From: Candidatus Magnetocorallium paracelense
GTDB lineage: Bacteria > Nitrospirota > Thermodesulfovibrionia > Thermodesulfovibrionales > Magnetobacteriaceae
Direction of reading: 5' to 3'
Assembly: GCA_029001845.1 (NCBI GenBank)
Contig: JAREWP010000083.1
Coordinates: 1 to 64,000 of the forward strand
DNA length: 64,000 nucleotides
Made by a program: the position numbers and the translations under genes. Under the pieces are notes generated by a model. The model was not told the DNA's origin and searched no databases. It saw nothing but the letters and a program-made list of their open reading frames with translations. Within the stretch, counting starts at the first letter, position 1, and each line of letters opens with the position of its first letter. Positions 17,667 to 26,495 of this stretch are shown here, one piece after another.

Positions 17667-18485
17667 ATGGCTTTGGGACTTGGAGATTTAAGACCAAACA
17701 GAGGGCTCGATGATTTTTTGGTTAAAGAGGGCTATGAAAGAAAAGCCAGGCTTTATCATGATGTCCTGTCCTGCTGGTGCGGAAGTCCATCTCTGGGAGG
17801 TATTGGAAACAACAATGATATCTACAGTCAATATCTCTTATGTCGAAGTTGCGGATGTCTAATTTTAAAACACTTACTTCCTCAGAGCGATCTTTCCGAA
17901 CTCTACGGTTCTGTCTATTTTAATGAACATCAAAAAGCCATAGGTCTGCCTCCTTTTTATAAGAGGTATGAAACAGATGCTTTGGACAGGATTCCCCTTT
18001 GGATAGCTATCCTAAAAAAATATATAACCAAGGGGAGAATTCTTGAAGTCGGTTCATCTCACGGACGTTTTATTAAAGAGCTTTGTAACAGTGGTTTTGA
18101 TGCCGTCGGCCTGGAACTTGATGCTCAGATGTGCGCCTGGGCTGCAAAAACAACGGGATGCGATATAAGGCAGGCTGTTATTAAAGAACTAAAGGGCGAG
18201 TTTTTTGATATAATATTTGCTAACGATGTAATGGAACATCTTTATGACCCCTTGGGATTTGTAGATGACGCCCTGTCTCTTCTCAAACCGGGAGGCAGAA
18301 CTTTTTTTCAGACTGTTGTGTTCGATTCATGGGAAGAGTGTTCTGTTAGCATGTTGCGACCACTCTTTCACACGGTTTTATACAGCAGAACGTCGCTGAA
18401 ACATATGTCCGGCGACTCATACAGATTTCTACATGACGAACAAGGAGCCTTCGGCTCTTCATTTGTCGTTTTTGAGAGATTATAA
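17667..18485 (+). CDS. Class I SAM-dependent methyltransferase with N-terminal zinc-ribbon-like motif
   Basis: A 272-residue protein. The N-terminal part has C-W-C-G and C-R-S-C-G-C, spaced like a zinc ribbon of the kind found at the start of sugar C-methyltransferases and related enzymes, followed by L-Y-G-S-V-Y-F. The Rossmann methyltransferase domain runs from about 125: R-I-L-E-V-G-S-S-H-G-R-F (motif I), V-G-L-E-L-D (acidic end of strand 2), D-I-I-F-A-N-D-V-M-E-H-L (motif post-I/II) and L-K-P-G-G. ATG 17667 follows CGGAG. The stop overlaps the next start (TAATG), so the two genes are coupled. Substrate unknown; a role in surface glycan or small-molecule modification is inference. Confidence 0.85.
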   Translation: MALGLGDLRPNRGLDDFLVKEGYERKARLYHDVLSCWCGSPSLGGIGNNNDIYSQYLLCRSCGCLILKHLLPQSDLSELYGSVYFNEHQKAIGLPPFYKRYETDALDRIPLWIAILKKYITKGRILEVGSSHGRFIKELCNSGFDAVGLELDAQMCAWAAKTTGCDIRQAVIKELKGEFFDIIFANDVMEHLYDPLGFVDDALSLLKPGGRTFFQTVVFDSWEECSVSMLRPLFHTVLYSRTSLKHMSGDSYRFLHDEQGAFGSSFVVFERL

Positions 18486-19219
18486 TGATTATGAAAAAGA
18501 CTGTTGCCAAAAGAATCCGAGTTGCCGGAGATATTGAGAGTGACCATGACCTGATGAGTGTTTACAGGGAGTCAGGTTTTGCTGATAACATTCGTGAAGT
18601 CATAAAAATAAACCGTCCTCTAAAAATTATAGAGACAGGTACCTATTTGGGCATGGGCACGACAACGGTAATTGCATCTTCATTAAAAGAATTCAATATA
18701 GAGGAAGCACTATTTTATTCCATAGAGATAAATCCTGATTTCTACAAACAGGCAACGCACAATCTCTCTGAAAATGGTCTTATCGAGTATGTACAGCTCT
18801 TAAGAGGTGTGTCGGTTCCGAGAAAATTACTCCCGGGACGGGAGGAGATCGAGAAAATGTGTGTAACAGATATCGAATTTAACGATATTTTTATTGACCA
18901 TAAAGAGGACGAACGGGTTGAGCTCTACTACAGAGAGACAAATTTCAGTGACGCCCCTGACGATCTTTTGCTGAGATGTTTGAAGGAATTCGATTTCAAA
19001 CCCGACTTCGTTCTTTTGGACAGCGCCGGACATATGGGGTGTATAGAGTTCGATTATCTTATAAAACACCTAAAGGGAGACTGCTTCATTGCTTTGGACG
19101 ATATATACCACATTAAACACCATAGAAGCTTTCTGAAAATTAAGGAAGATCCCCGATTTACAATTCTTGCTGCCTCAAAAGAGAAATTCGGCTTTTGCAT
19201 AGCCGGGTTTACTTTTTAA
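18485..19219 (+). CDS. Methyltransferase-fold protein (O-methyltransferase-like)
   Basis: A 244-residue protein coupled to the preceding methyltransferase. It has a degenerate but recognisable class I fold: I-I-E-T-G-T-Y-L-G-M-G-T-T-T-V (motif I), Y-S-I-E-I-N-P (strand 2 acid), and P-D-F-V-L-L-D-S-A-G-H-M-G near the C-terminus, with F-I-A-L-D-D-I-Y-H-I-K-H-H, a metal-binding-like stretch as in Methyltransf_24 or cephalosporin hydroxylase-type proteins. ATG 18485 and 18491 are both possible. Because it is translated with gene 17667-18485, the two may act on the same molecule. Confidence 0.72.
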   Translation: MIMKKTVAKRIRVAGDIESDHDLMSVYRESGFADNIREVIKINRPLKIIETGTYLGMGTTTVIASSLKEFNIEEALFYSIEINPDFYKQATHNLSENGLIEYVQLLRGVSVPRKLLPGREEIEKMCVTDIEFNDIFIDHKEDERVELYYRETNFSDAPDDLLLRCLKEFDFKPDFVLLDSAGHMGCIEFDYLIKHLKGDCFIALDDIYHIKHHRSFLKIKEDPRFTILAASKEKFGFCIAGFTF

Positions 19220-19257
19220 GCTTGACCCGACGTCGCCGGAATCAAAGAAGTTTTTAG

Positions 19258-19325
19258 CCACAAAAAAGCATTTAACTGTCAGCCATCAGCCTTTTAACCT
19301 AAATTCGGCAGTTAAGCCGTAAAGA
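19258..19325. repeat. Partial family A repeat joined to a second repeat (family E)
   Basis: CAAAAAAGCATTTAACTGTC...CATCAGCC resembles the left end of family A. It runs into CCTAAATTCGGCAGTTAAGC, which recurs at 24983-25010 with one base difference in the continuation (GCCGTAAA versus GCTGTAAA). The spacer 19220-19731 holds only repeats and I see no gene. Confidence 0.65.
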
Positions 19326-19431
19326 GTTAATTCCACTGAGTTCCGCTGATGCTTCTGTTTTCCCTGCCGATCTGTGCCTTCATACATTTGCCAAGCAAAT
19401 CGAATTGAATAAAAAATAGTGAGCATTCAGT

Positions 19432-19500
19432 AAAGAGCGTCCAAAATTCAGCATGGGTGGCATGGACAAACTTGTTTGTCCATGCCACCCATGCTATTTA
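19432..19500. repeat. Family D hairpin, 21-bp perfect arms
   Basis: The arms 19451-19471 and 19474-19494 are exact complements around a 2-nt TT centre, beginning GCATGGGTGGCATGGAC. The flank AGAGCGTCCAAAATTCA is shared with the second copy at 24852-24912. Such a near-loopless stem would form a cruciform or a long RNA hairpin. Confidence 0.9.
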
Positions 19501-19731
19501 GCGACAAATTGAATAGTTACAAATATTTTTTCTGTCAATTCATTAAAAAAAAGCAAATATGTCAAGCTTTAAAATTTATTACGTGCTACAATGATGAAAA
19601 AAATAATTATCAAAGAAAAACAATATAATTTCTAAACATGTTTTAAATAATATTGTCTGTTTTTTTTTGGATGTAGATGAAAGATTCATTTTATACCTTA
19701 ATCTTATTGAGATAAAAAGGAAGGAGGTGAA

Positions 19732-19776
19732 ATGTCTGAGGCCGGTAAAGAGATTATCATTGAAAATTTTATTTAG
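19732..19776 (+). CDS. Possible 14-residue leader or small ORF with a strong RBS
   Basis: ATG 19732 is preceded by AAGGAGGTGA at 19721-19730, the best Shine-Dalgarno in this region. The frame encodes 14 residues starting M-S-E-A-G-K-E-I and stops at TAG 19774-19776. It lies 88 bp before the DUF6765 gene. It could be a translated small ORF, a leader peptide, or the remains of a longer gene whose body was replaced. No homology can be judged at this size. Confidence 0.3.
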   Translation: MSEAGKEIIIENFI

Positions 19777-19807
19777 ATTTCTATACTTCAACAAACGGAT
19801 ATCTGTG

Positions 19808-19843
19808 ATGTTTAGACACAAATGAATGGCAGGTATCATTTTA
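19808..19843 (+). repeat. Duplicated start of the GH31 gene
   Basis: These 36 bases match the start of the GH31 gene (21207-21242) at 33 positions, including ATG, TTAGACACAAA and AATGGCAGGTATCATTTT. Here the sixth codon is TGA where the GH31 gene has TTA, so the copy is dead. It appears to be the left-over beginning of a second secreted protein gene upstream of the DUF6765 gene. Confidence 0.8.
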
Positions 19844-19863
19844 TTATTACTCAGGAGGTAATT

Positions 19864-20967
19864 ATGCAAATCGATTTTCATCACACTGTAACGTATGTTG
19901 TTGCACGTCTTGCCGGGTTTACAAAGCAGGAAGCAGAGATTGTCGCTCACTCGTCTCAATATGTTGATGATGCTGTGAACTCGGGGTATATTACATTTAG
20001 AAACGGCGCCATATATTCCAGGATCAGCTCTGCTCATAAGATGCTGGACTATAGAAATTTCGAAGAATTGGCTAATCATAAAGTCTGGATACCTTTCCAC
20101 TTCCTTCCGGGAAATGAGGGCAAAAAGGCGGGAGATAACCTGAATGGGGAGTTTATAAAAAAAATCATTTGCCGCCCTGACAGCTATGTTGCAAAAGATA
20201 TCGTAAAGGCCTGCATTCTGGACAAAAAGAAGCCCTATTCACTCCACCGCCTGGGTATTACAATGCACGCATATGCAGATACCTGGGCCCATCAGGGGTT
20301 TGCAGGAGTCAACGATGAGATAAACATTGTAGACGGATTGAATGATGGACTTAATGATAATGACGAAGGGCTCGCCGGGTATGTTAAGGATTATTTTGGA
20401 AAAGTGGCGGACTATGTAACAGGGAAAGTCATCGGTGATGTGTTGCCTCTGGGGCACGGAGCTGCCCTCTCCTATCCTGATCTGCCATATATTACGAAAC
20501 TGACATATACAAACGGACAGAAAGAGAAGATTAGCAGAAATAATCATCAGGAGTTTCAGGATGCAGTACAGGCAATGTACAGGGCAATGGTGAGTTATAG
20601 AAAGGACGATCCGAAGTTTACTACTAAAGACAGTATAGATGACAAGGATTTTGACATGATAAGTAACAACCTGAAGAACTTCAATGACAGTAACCCTGAA
20701 AAGAGGCATTTGATGTGGATGAATTCAATAAAAAGGGGAGACTTTTCTTTTGGAAAAGAAAAAATATCGTACACAGACAAGGGGAGTAACTCATGGAAAG
20801 ATCAGGCCCTTGATACTAAAAAGGCTATAGAAAACGGGTATGAGAGGTACATCTTTAAAAACGATTTTTTCAAAAGCAACTGGAAGCTTTTTCATGACGC
20901 TTTAATGGCCTACTCCTTTGAGTTGTTGCACGATATTCTGCCTGAGTATCACATTCAGGCGGCATAA
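19864..20967 (+). CDS. DUF6765 family protein
   Basis: ATG 19864 is set 5 nt after AGGAGG (19853-19858 region), giving 367 residues. It starts with the family hallmark M-Q-I-D-F-H-H-T-V-T-Y-V-V-A-R-L-A-G-F. Conserved His and Asp clusters follow: A-H-S-S-Q-Y-V-D-D-A, and later I-T-M-H-A-Y-A-D-T-W-A-H-Q-G-F. Spacing of these residues resembles the zinc ligands of the phospholipase C/P1 nuclease fold, so a metal-dependent hydrolase is plausible but unproven. No signal peptide. A frame extension to ATG 19822 runs into the duplicated leader of another gene and is not real. Confidence 0.82.
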   Translation: MQIDFHHTVTYVVARLAGFTKQEAEIVAHSSQYVDDAVNSGYITFRNGAIYSRISSAHKMLDYRNFEELANHKVWIPFHFLPGNEGKKAGDNLNGEFIKKIICRPDSYVAKDIVKACILDKKKPYSLHRLGITMHAYADTWAHQGFAGVNDEINIVDGLNDGLNDNDEGLAGYVKDYFGKVADYVTGKVIGDVLPLGHGAALSYPDLPYITKLTYTNGQKEKISRNNHQEFQDAVQAMYRAMVSYRKDDPKFTTKDSIDDKDFDMISNNLKNFNDSNPEKRHLMWMNSIKRGDFSFGKEKISYTDKGSNSWKDQALDTKKAIENGYERYIFKNDFFKSNWKLFHDALMAYSFELLHDILPEYHIQAA

Positions 20968-20990
20968 TCTTAAATTGCACAATATATAAC

Positions 20991-21147
20991 TAAAAACAGC
21001 TGTCAGCTATCAGAGGTCAGCCTTCAGTTTAGGAAAGAATTGATGTTATGCCAATAAAATAAGCTTCACCTTGCGGGTGAATCTGTTTTGAACCATAAAG
21101 TGTTGCAATTAAAGAGCTGATGGCTGACAGCTGAATGCTGTTTTTAG
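20991..21147. repeat. Dispersed palindromic repeat, family A (full copy, inverted)
   Basis: Starts TAAAAACAGCTGTCAGCTAT and ends GCTGACAGCTGAATGCTGTT. It contains GGAAAGAATTGATGTTATGCC, AAGCTTCACCTTGCGGGTGA and AAAGTGTTGCAATTAAAG, which are the complements of the blocks in the copies at 17361 and 59664. It fills the spacer before the GH31 gene. Confidence 0.85.
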
Positions 21148-21206
21148 GAGATTATCGCTGACAATTTTTTAGATGCTTTTAAATCTTTAATAAAAGGAGG
21201 TCTGCA

Positions 21207-24200
21207 ATGATTAGACACAAATTAATGGCAGGTATCATTTTCGTTTTTGTTTTATTCATCTCATTTACTCTTCATGCCGAGGTGCAACGGGAAAAATTTC
21301 AAAGTAATGGTAATTATCTGATTGTTGAAATTTTAGATGACGATTTGGCTCACTTTGAGTATGGAGTCGGTGCAGGGCCTGATGTCAATGATCCTGTCGT
21401 GACGACTGATATGGTTTGTAAAATGTCGGATCAGGTTCCTTCCGAAGTATGTAGTGATTATGACGGTCCTGAGGAGTATTCTAAAACTAACAACGAGATT
21501 ACAACAGAAGAACTCATGATTGTAGTCAACTCCGGAAGCCTGGAGGTATCTGTATTCGATAAAACGAAAAATAATATTAAACTGATAAAAGTCAATCCTT
21601 TGAATCTGAATAATGACTTGAAGGGTTTAATATTACGGGATGACAGCGATAACATGGACTATGATATTTATGGTCTCGGGCAAAAATTTGTAGAACCCGG
21701 TAACAGTGATATCGATTGGGACAGCAGAACTCGTGAAGGCGGAGATTACGGGAATGTTATGGAGGGATTTAACGGCGGTATGAACGGAAATACTCAGATA
21801 CCGGTTATGTACGCCGTAAAAGCAAATGACCCGAACATTAACTATGCTCTTTTTCTTGACAATAAATATCGACATAAATGGGACTTTACCGGTCAGGACA
21901 ATTGGAAGGTTGAGATGTACGGCGACCGGATCCGGTTTTATGTTCTGTCAGGTCCCGATCTGCTGGATTTACGAAAGGACTATATGGAACTGGTCGGACG
22001 ACCTCTGGTGCCCCCGAAAAAAATGTTTGGTCTCTGGATGTCAGAGTATGGTTATGATGAATGGAATGAAGTGGATGAGACGCTGGGAGTGCTGGATCAT
22101 AATAGATTTCCTTTAGACGGATTTGTTTTGGACCTTCAGTGGTTTGGCGGTATACCGGAGATTACCGGACAGTGTAGGATGGGCTCTCTTTCATTTGATG
22201 AGAATAAATTTTCAAATCCCGACGGAAAGATTGGAGAGTATAAAAGTAGAGGCATTGGCATTATGTTAATTGAAGAGGCCTATGTATGTGAGGGACTTCC
22301 TGAATATGATTGGCTTAAATCCAGAGATTATCTGGTCAAGAGACCTGATTGTAATAACCCCTGTGACCTGGAATGTACAGGAAATATGTGGTGGTGTGGT
22401 GATAACAGCCAGTGTGGCGGAATGATAGATTATATAAATGACGATGCAAGCCGGCAGTGGCATGATCTGAAAAGACAACCCCTTGTAAATAAAAACATAA
22501 TAGGGCACTGGACCGACCTTGGTGAGCCGGAGTTGTATTGCGCTGACTGTCGTTATAGCGATAGTCGGGCATGTGACTTCACACAGGCAGATGCTCATAA
22601 CATTTTCAATTTCAGATGGCTCAGGGGAATTTATCAGGGATATCAACGGAACAATGAACAAAAGAGACCCTTTATGATGTCTCGATCCGGAGCTGCCGGT
22701 ATTCAGCGCTTTGGTGCTGCCATGTGGTCCGGTGATATAGCGTCCAAATTGAGTAGTCTTGCTTCTCACAGTGGCAGCCAAATGCATATGTCATTTTCCG
22801 GAATTGACTACTATGGTGCGGATATCGGAGGTTTTCGCAGAGAGCAGTTGGATGGAGATGTCAATTCGATGTATACACAATGGTTTGCAAACGGACTGAT
22901 GTTCGATATTCCCGCCAGACCGCATACCGATAATCACAACTGTAAGTATCCGTCCTGTACGACTTCTTCTCAATATGAGACATCGCCGGCCAAAGTCGGT
23001 GATTTACAAAGCAATCTGGAAAATGCTCGTCTTCGGTACAGGCTTATTCCTTATCTCTATTCTCTGGCCTATAATGCATATAAGAGTGGTGAACCTGTTA
23101 TGCCGCCATTAATAGTCTACTATCAAAATGATAATAATGTGCGAAATATGGGGCACGAAAAAATGTTGGGCAAGGACCTGATTGCCGGTATTGTCGCGGC
23201 TTACGGAGAAACTCATCGAGATGTATACCTTCCGGCCGGAACCTGGATAAATTGGCATACAAAGGAGAGAATATACAGTCAGGGGATATGGGTAAGTGAT
23301 GTTCCGGAATATTATGACGGGCAGTTCAAACTCCCTCTCTTCGCCAGAGAAGGCGCCATTATTCCTGTCATGCACGTTGATGAAAATACGGTGGATGCCT
23401 TAGGTACGCGGAGAGACAGGTCAGTGCGTAATGAGTTGATAGCAAAGGTCTTTGCTTTTGACAGGGAGGATGAAGAGTATGGGTTTACTCTCTTTGAAGA
23501 TGACGGAAAGACAGTTGCTTACCTGCAGGGAGAATATCGGAAAACAGAGATCAGGCAAAAAAGAACAGACAACTCGACTTTAACGGTAACGGTTTCTCCT
23601 TCTTTGGGAACTTATGTGAATGCACCTGATTTCAGGAATAATATTATTGAACTGGTAACGGATGAAACCATCTCTGAAGTTGAGGTAAATGGCGATTCTT
23701 TACATAAGTGTCAATCGCGTCAGGCTTTTGATGAGAGTGATTCCTGCTGGTTTGAAAAGGACAGCCAAACAGTTTTGGCCAAGTCCGGTGTTATGAATGT
23801 GAATGAGGAAAAGGAGTATCGCTTTTCAGTGGATTCACGCCCCTGCAGATATACATCCGCGGCTGTTCCCGGGGCCGGCAACGGCTGGAATACATGTGAC
23901 AGAATGCTAAACTGTACAGGTGACGGTGTGTGGACCGGCCGTGTACAACTGTGCAATGAAGAGTTTAAGTTCGCTGCGAATTGTTCATGGGATGTGAATT
24001 GGGGGAGCGATTGTCAACAGGGCGGACCAAACTATGGGCCAATGTCAGGAGTATATGACGTTGTTTTTGATGAAAATTCCGGTTGCGCTACACTTAATCA
24101 GGTGGCTGTTGGTGACGACTGTTCGGAAAGTGTTGAATTCGAATGTAAAAATTGCACGACAATTGATGGTATTGGCTGTTATGTTTTGGGAAATGTGGAG

Positions 24201-24728
24201 CAATTAGGCGAATGGAACAGTTGCCTGGCAGAGAAATTGGACTCGACTTCCTATCCGGACTGGAGTGGTGTAATCGACGGCCTTCCTCTAGGTGTGACTA
24301 TTGAATGGAAGTGTATAAAACGGGTGGAAGATAACTGCGACATTATTGAATGGGAACCGGGTGAAAATAACCGTTTCACGACTCCTACAGATACAATAGA
24401 GACAGGTGAATTCCCTTTGCAAAATATTCCTGTGAAATTTGTTGCAAATAATGGAATAACAACCTCCGGTATCAGTATCTATGTAATAGGAAATGTTAAA
24501 GAACTGGGAGAATGGAAGCCCTGTGACGCCGTCAAACTTGATCCTGTTAACTATCCCCGATGGGAGAAGGTTGTTCAAAATTTGCCTGCCAATAATGCAA
24601 TTGAGTGGAAGTGTATAAAACGGGAAGAGCATAATTGTGGAAATGTTATTGAATGGGAACCGGGTGAAAATAATAATTTCACAACACCCTCTTCAGGCCA
24701 TGCGCCTGATCAGTTTTGTGACTTTTGA
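21207..24728 (+). CDS. Secreted GH31 alpha-glucosidase with three C-terminal starch-binding modules
   Basis: A 1173-residue exported enzyme. A signal peptide (about 1-24, ending L-H-A) precedes a mutarotase-like N-domain. The GH31 barrel (about 265-640) has nucleophile Asp437 in H-W-T-D-L-G-E-P-E and acid/base Asp510 in M-W-S-G-D-I-A-S-K-L. Beta domains follow to about 880. Then comes a SusE/F-like or CBM26-like module (about 880-965, F-K-F-A-A-N-C-S-W-D-V-N-W-G) and two CBM20-like modules (about 977-1062 and 1073-1162), each with Y-V-I-G-N-V-x-x-L-G-E-W and W-E-P-G-E-N-N-x-F-T-T-P. The two modules are internal duplicates. It should release glucose from starch or maltodextrins outside the cell. 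AAGGAGG precedes the ATG. Unusually Cys-rich, suggesting disulfides. Confidence 0.92.
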   Translation: MIRHKLMAGIIFVFVLFISFTLHAEVQREKFQSNGNYLIVEILDDDLAHFEYGVGAGPDVNDPVVTTDMVCKMSDQVPSEVCSDYDGPEEYSKTNNEITTEELMIVVNSGSLEVSVFDKTKNNIKLIKVNPLNLNNDLKGLILRDDSDNMDYDIYGLGQKFVEPGNSDIDWDSRTREGGDYGNVMEGFNGGMNGNTQIPVMYAVKANDPNINYALFLDNKYRHKWDFTGQDNWKVEMYGDRIRFYVLSGPDLLDLRKDYMELVGRPLVPPKKMFGLWMSEYGYDEWNEVDETLGVLDHNRFPLDGFVLDLQWFGGIPEITGQCRMGSLSFDENKFSNPDGKIGEYKSRGIGIMLIEEAYVCEGLPEYDWLKSRDYLVKRPDCNNPCDLECTGNMWWCGDNSQCGGMIDYINDDASRQWHDLKRQPLVNKNIIGHWTDLGEPELYCADCRYSDSRACDFTQADAHNIFNFRWLRGIYQGYQRNNEQKRPFMMSRSGAAGIQRFGAAMWSGDIASKLSSLASHSGSQMHMSFSGIDYYGADIGGFRREQLDGDVNSMYTQWFANGLMFDIPARPHTDNHNCKYPSCTTSSQYETSPAKVGDLQSNLENARLRYRLIPYLYSLAYNAYKSGEPVMPPLIVYYQNDNNVRNMGHEKMLGKDLIAGIVAAYGETHRDVYLPAGTWINWHTKERIYSQGIWVSDVPEYYDGQFKLPLFAREGAIIPVMHVDENTVDALGTRRDRSVRNELIAKVFAFDREDEEYGFTLFEDDGKTVAYLQGEYRKTEIRQKRTDNSTLTVTVSPSLGTYVNAPDFRNNIIELVTDETISEVEVNGDSLHKCQSRQAFDESDSCWFEKDSQTVLAKSGVMNVNEEKEYRFSVDSRPCRYTSAAVPGAGNGWNTCDRMLNCTGDGVWTGRVQLCNEEFKFAANCSWDVNWGSDCQQGGPNYGPMSGVYDVVFDENSGCATLNQVAVGDDCSESVEFECKNCTTIDGIGCYVLGNVEQLGEWNSCLAEKLDSTSYPDWSGVIDGLPLGVTIEWKCIKRVEDNCDIIEWEPGENNRFTTPTDTIETGEFPLQNIPVKFVANNGITTSGISIYVIGNVKELGEWKPCDAVKLDPVNYPRWEKVVQNLPANNAIEWKCIKREEHNCGNVIEWEPGENNNFTTPSSGHAPDQFCDF

Positions 24729-24851
24729 TTTGTTTAACAGGTAGGTTCTGTAAGTTTTTAAGTCTTATTCCTACAATTCTATAAAAATTATTTCAAGAAT
24801 TTGAAAATTCTTATTAACACTGCCAGAAACTCAGTTTGCCACATCATACTT

Positions 24852-24912
24852 AAAAGAGCGTCCAAAATTCAGCATGAGTGGCATGGACAAACTTGTTTGT
24901 CCATGCCACCCT
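24852..24912. repeat. Family D hairpin, second copy
   Basis: Shares AGAGCGTCCAAAATTCAGCATG and the central GTGGCATGGACAAACTTG with the copy at 19432-19500. The right arm is broken after CCATGCCACCC, so the outer 4 bp of the stem no longer pair. Confidence 0.88.
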
Positions 24913-25007
24913 CTTGATACAAAAATTTAAGAAAACAACGCCCTTAACTGAATACTCATGAATCTCCTATTCTAATAAATGAGCCTAAATTCGGCAGTTA
25001 AGCTGTA

Positions 25008-25144
25008 AAAGGTTTGACAGAAACAGGCTTTCACTCATTCTCGACAGGCATCCGGCCTGTCTCCGAGGGATCATTGCGACTCACCATCCCGGTGAATCTT
25101 ATGCAATGATCAAAGCCGTTCAATCCCGTTTCTGTCAAACCTTT
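25008..25144. mobile_element. 137-bp MITE-like element with 17-bp perfect terminal inverted repeats
   Basis: AAAGGTTTGACAGAAAC (25008-25024) is exactly complementary to 25128-25144. Inside are two further hairpins, GACAGGC...GCCTGTC (about 25041-25059) and GATCATTGC...GCAATGATC (about 25068-25110, enclosing CACC...GGTG). The nested palindromes and clean ends suggest a non-autonomous element or a structured RNA. Family E repeat (24983-25010) touches its left end. No second copy is in this window. Confidence 0.6.
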
Positions 25145-25329
25145 CGAACAGATTGCTTCTTTTCATCCGCCGTTTTTAGGGTGAGATGTCTTTAAATCGG
25201 TATCTTTTTTAGTCTTTTCTTATAGAAAAATTCCTGTTATTTCACGCATCCAGTAATGGGATAATCCCTTTCCTTGTCTCCAAATTGTTTAAAGTAGTAC
25301 AATTGTGAATGCTTTTTATTCTATCCTGA

Positions 25330-25439
25330 TTAATTCTACTTTGTCACATTATGATTGGGAAGCGACCGTGGACAGGCGAGACGCCTGTCCTTATATTGAT
25401 AAATTTTGCTTTTTGAGTAATGTGACAAAGTAGAATTAA
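25330..25439. mobile_element. 110-bp MITE-like element with 22-bp perfect terminal inverted repeats
   Basis: Arms 25330-25351 and 25418-25439 are exact complements (left arm starts TTAATTCTACTTTGTC). The centre holds a 9-bp perfect hairpin GGACAGGCG-AGA-CGCCTGTCC. Only one copy is visible here. The spacer 24729-25571 contains this, the element at 25008 and the family D copy, and no gene that I can support. Confidence 0.65.
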
Positions 25440-25571
25440 CAGAGGATAGGTATTAAAATGAGGGCTATAACTTCCATGAATTCCAAGAAAGAGGTTTTGA
25501 GAATTTTTTTGAGGCTCTCTCCTCAAATATCGAATCTTTATTAATTTTGAAACTCAGCGAAAAAAGATATC

Positions 25572-26441
25572 ATGGGAATAATTCAACCTGTTATACGACC
25601 GCCTGCTGAAGGAGGAAGTTTTTTATTGCAGGTCACAACCGGATGCTCTGGCAATAAATGTAATTTTTGTGGTGCATATCTTGGAAAATCTTTTCGTATA
25701 AAAGATATTAAAGAGATATTCGACGATATAGAGAGAGGAAGTATTACATCTAAAGACAGGAAAAGAGTCTTTCTTTTGGATGGCGATGCTCTGGTTATTA
25801 AAAACGATGTTCTGATTCCCATACTGGAAAGGCTTGCCGATTCTTTTCCTAAATTATCAAGAGTTTCCAGTTATGCAAACGGGTATAATATAACAAAGAG
25901 GAGTGATAATGAGTTAAAAAATCTGTTTCTCCATAAATTAACTCTGATTTATATGGGGTTGGAGAGTGGCAGTCAGTATATATTGGACAAATGCGGGAAA
26001 GTTTCAAGAGTTGAAGAAATGGAGGAAGCCGTTGCTCGCACCTCTAAGATAGGAATTAAATCTTCTGTTATAGTTATTTTAGGTTTAGGCGGTAAAAAAT
26101 ATTCGGATATTCATGTAAGAGACACAATTGCCGCTTTAAACCGTATGCAACCGAGATATCTCTCATTTTTGTCACTGATGCCTGTACATGGAACAGGTCT
26201 GTACAATGAAATTAAAAAGGGAGATTTTGAGGAGTTGGATAGCAAAGGTTTTCTTAGAGAATCATATGAGATTATAAAGGGACTTCATCTTAATAAAACA
26301 ATTTTCAGAGCGAATCACGCTTCAAATTATTTGCCATTGGAAGGACGCTTTCCACAGGATAAAGAAAAGTTGTTAGATGTGCTTGATATGGGGCTTCGTG
26401 AGGAAATAATGTTAAAACCGGAGTTTTTACGTATTTTATAG
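25572..26441 (+). CDS. Radical SAM protein with CX4CX2C cluster motif
   Basis: A 289-residue radical SAM enzyme. The cluster ligands are Cys25, Cys30 and Cys33 in G-C-S-G-N-K-C-N-F-C; the four-residue first spacing is typical of a subfamily annotated as coproporphyrinogen oxidase-like or uncharacterised radical SAM. The motif is followed by G-A-Y-L-G-K-S-F-R-I-K, then V-F-L-L-D-G-D-A-L-V (strand 2), R-V-S-S-Y-A-N-G and L-I-Y-M-G-L-E-S-G-S (the G-x-E motif contacting SAM). It has no extra cluster-binding cysteines and no B12 domain. Substrate unknown. Isolated between repeat-rich spacers. Confidence 0.87.
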   Translation: MGIIQPVIRPPAEGGSFLLQVTTGCSGNKCNFCGAYLGKSFRIKDIKEIFDDIERGSITSKDRKRVFLLDGDALVIKNDVLIPILERLADSFPKLSRVSSYANGYNITKRSDNELKNLFLHKLTLIYMGLESGSQYILDKCGKVSRVEEMEEAVARTSKIGIKSSVIVILGLGGKKYSDIHVRDTIAALNRMQPRYLSFLSLMPVHGTGLYNEIKKGDFEELDSKGFLRESYEIIKGLHLNKTIFRANHASNYLPLEGRFPQDKEKLLDVLDMGLREEIMLKPEFLRIL

Positions 26442-26495
26442 TAAAAATAATGCACAACTGTCATATTACAAAGAGATTTGATATACTTTATGAAT

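Noticed and set aside
19579-20100. 173-codon minus-strand frame overlapping the DUF6765 start
   Set aside because: Overlaps the conserved N-terminus of the DUF6765 protein and a strong RBS on the plus strand.
22266-22787. 173-codon minus-strand frame inside the GH31 gene
   Set aside because: Antisense shadow of the catalytic barrel that includes both active-site regions; no RBS or domain.
25446-25532. 28-codon frame between the element at 25330 and the radical SAM gene
   Set aside because: Weak RBS, no recognisable sequence, and directly follows a mobile-type repeat.
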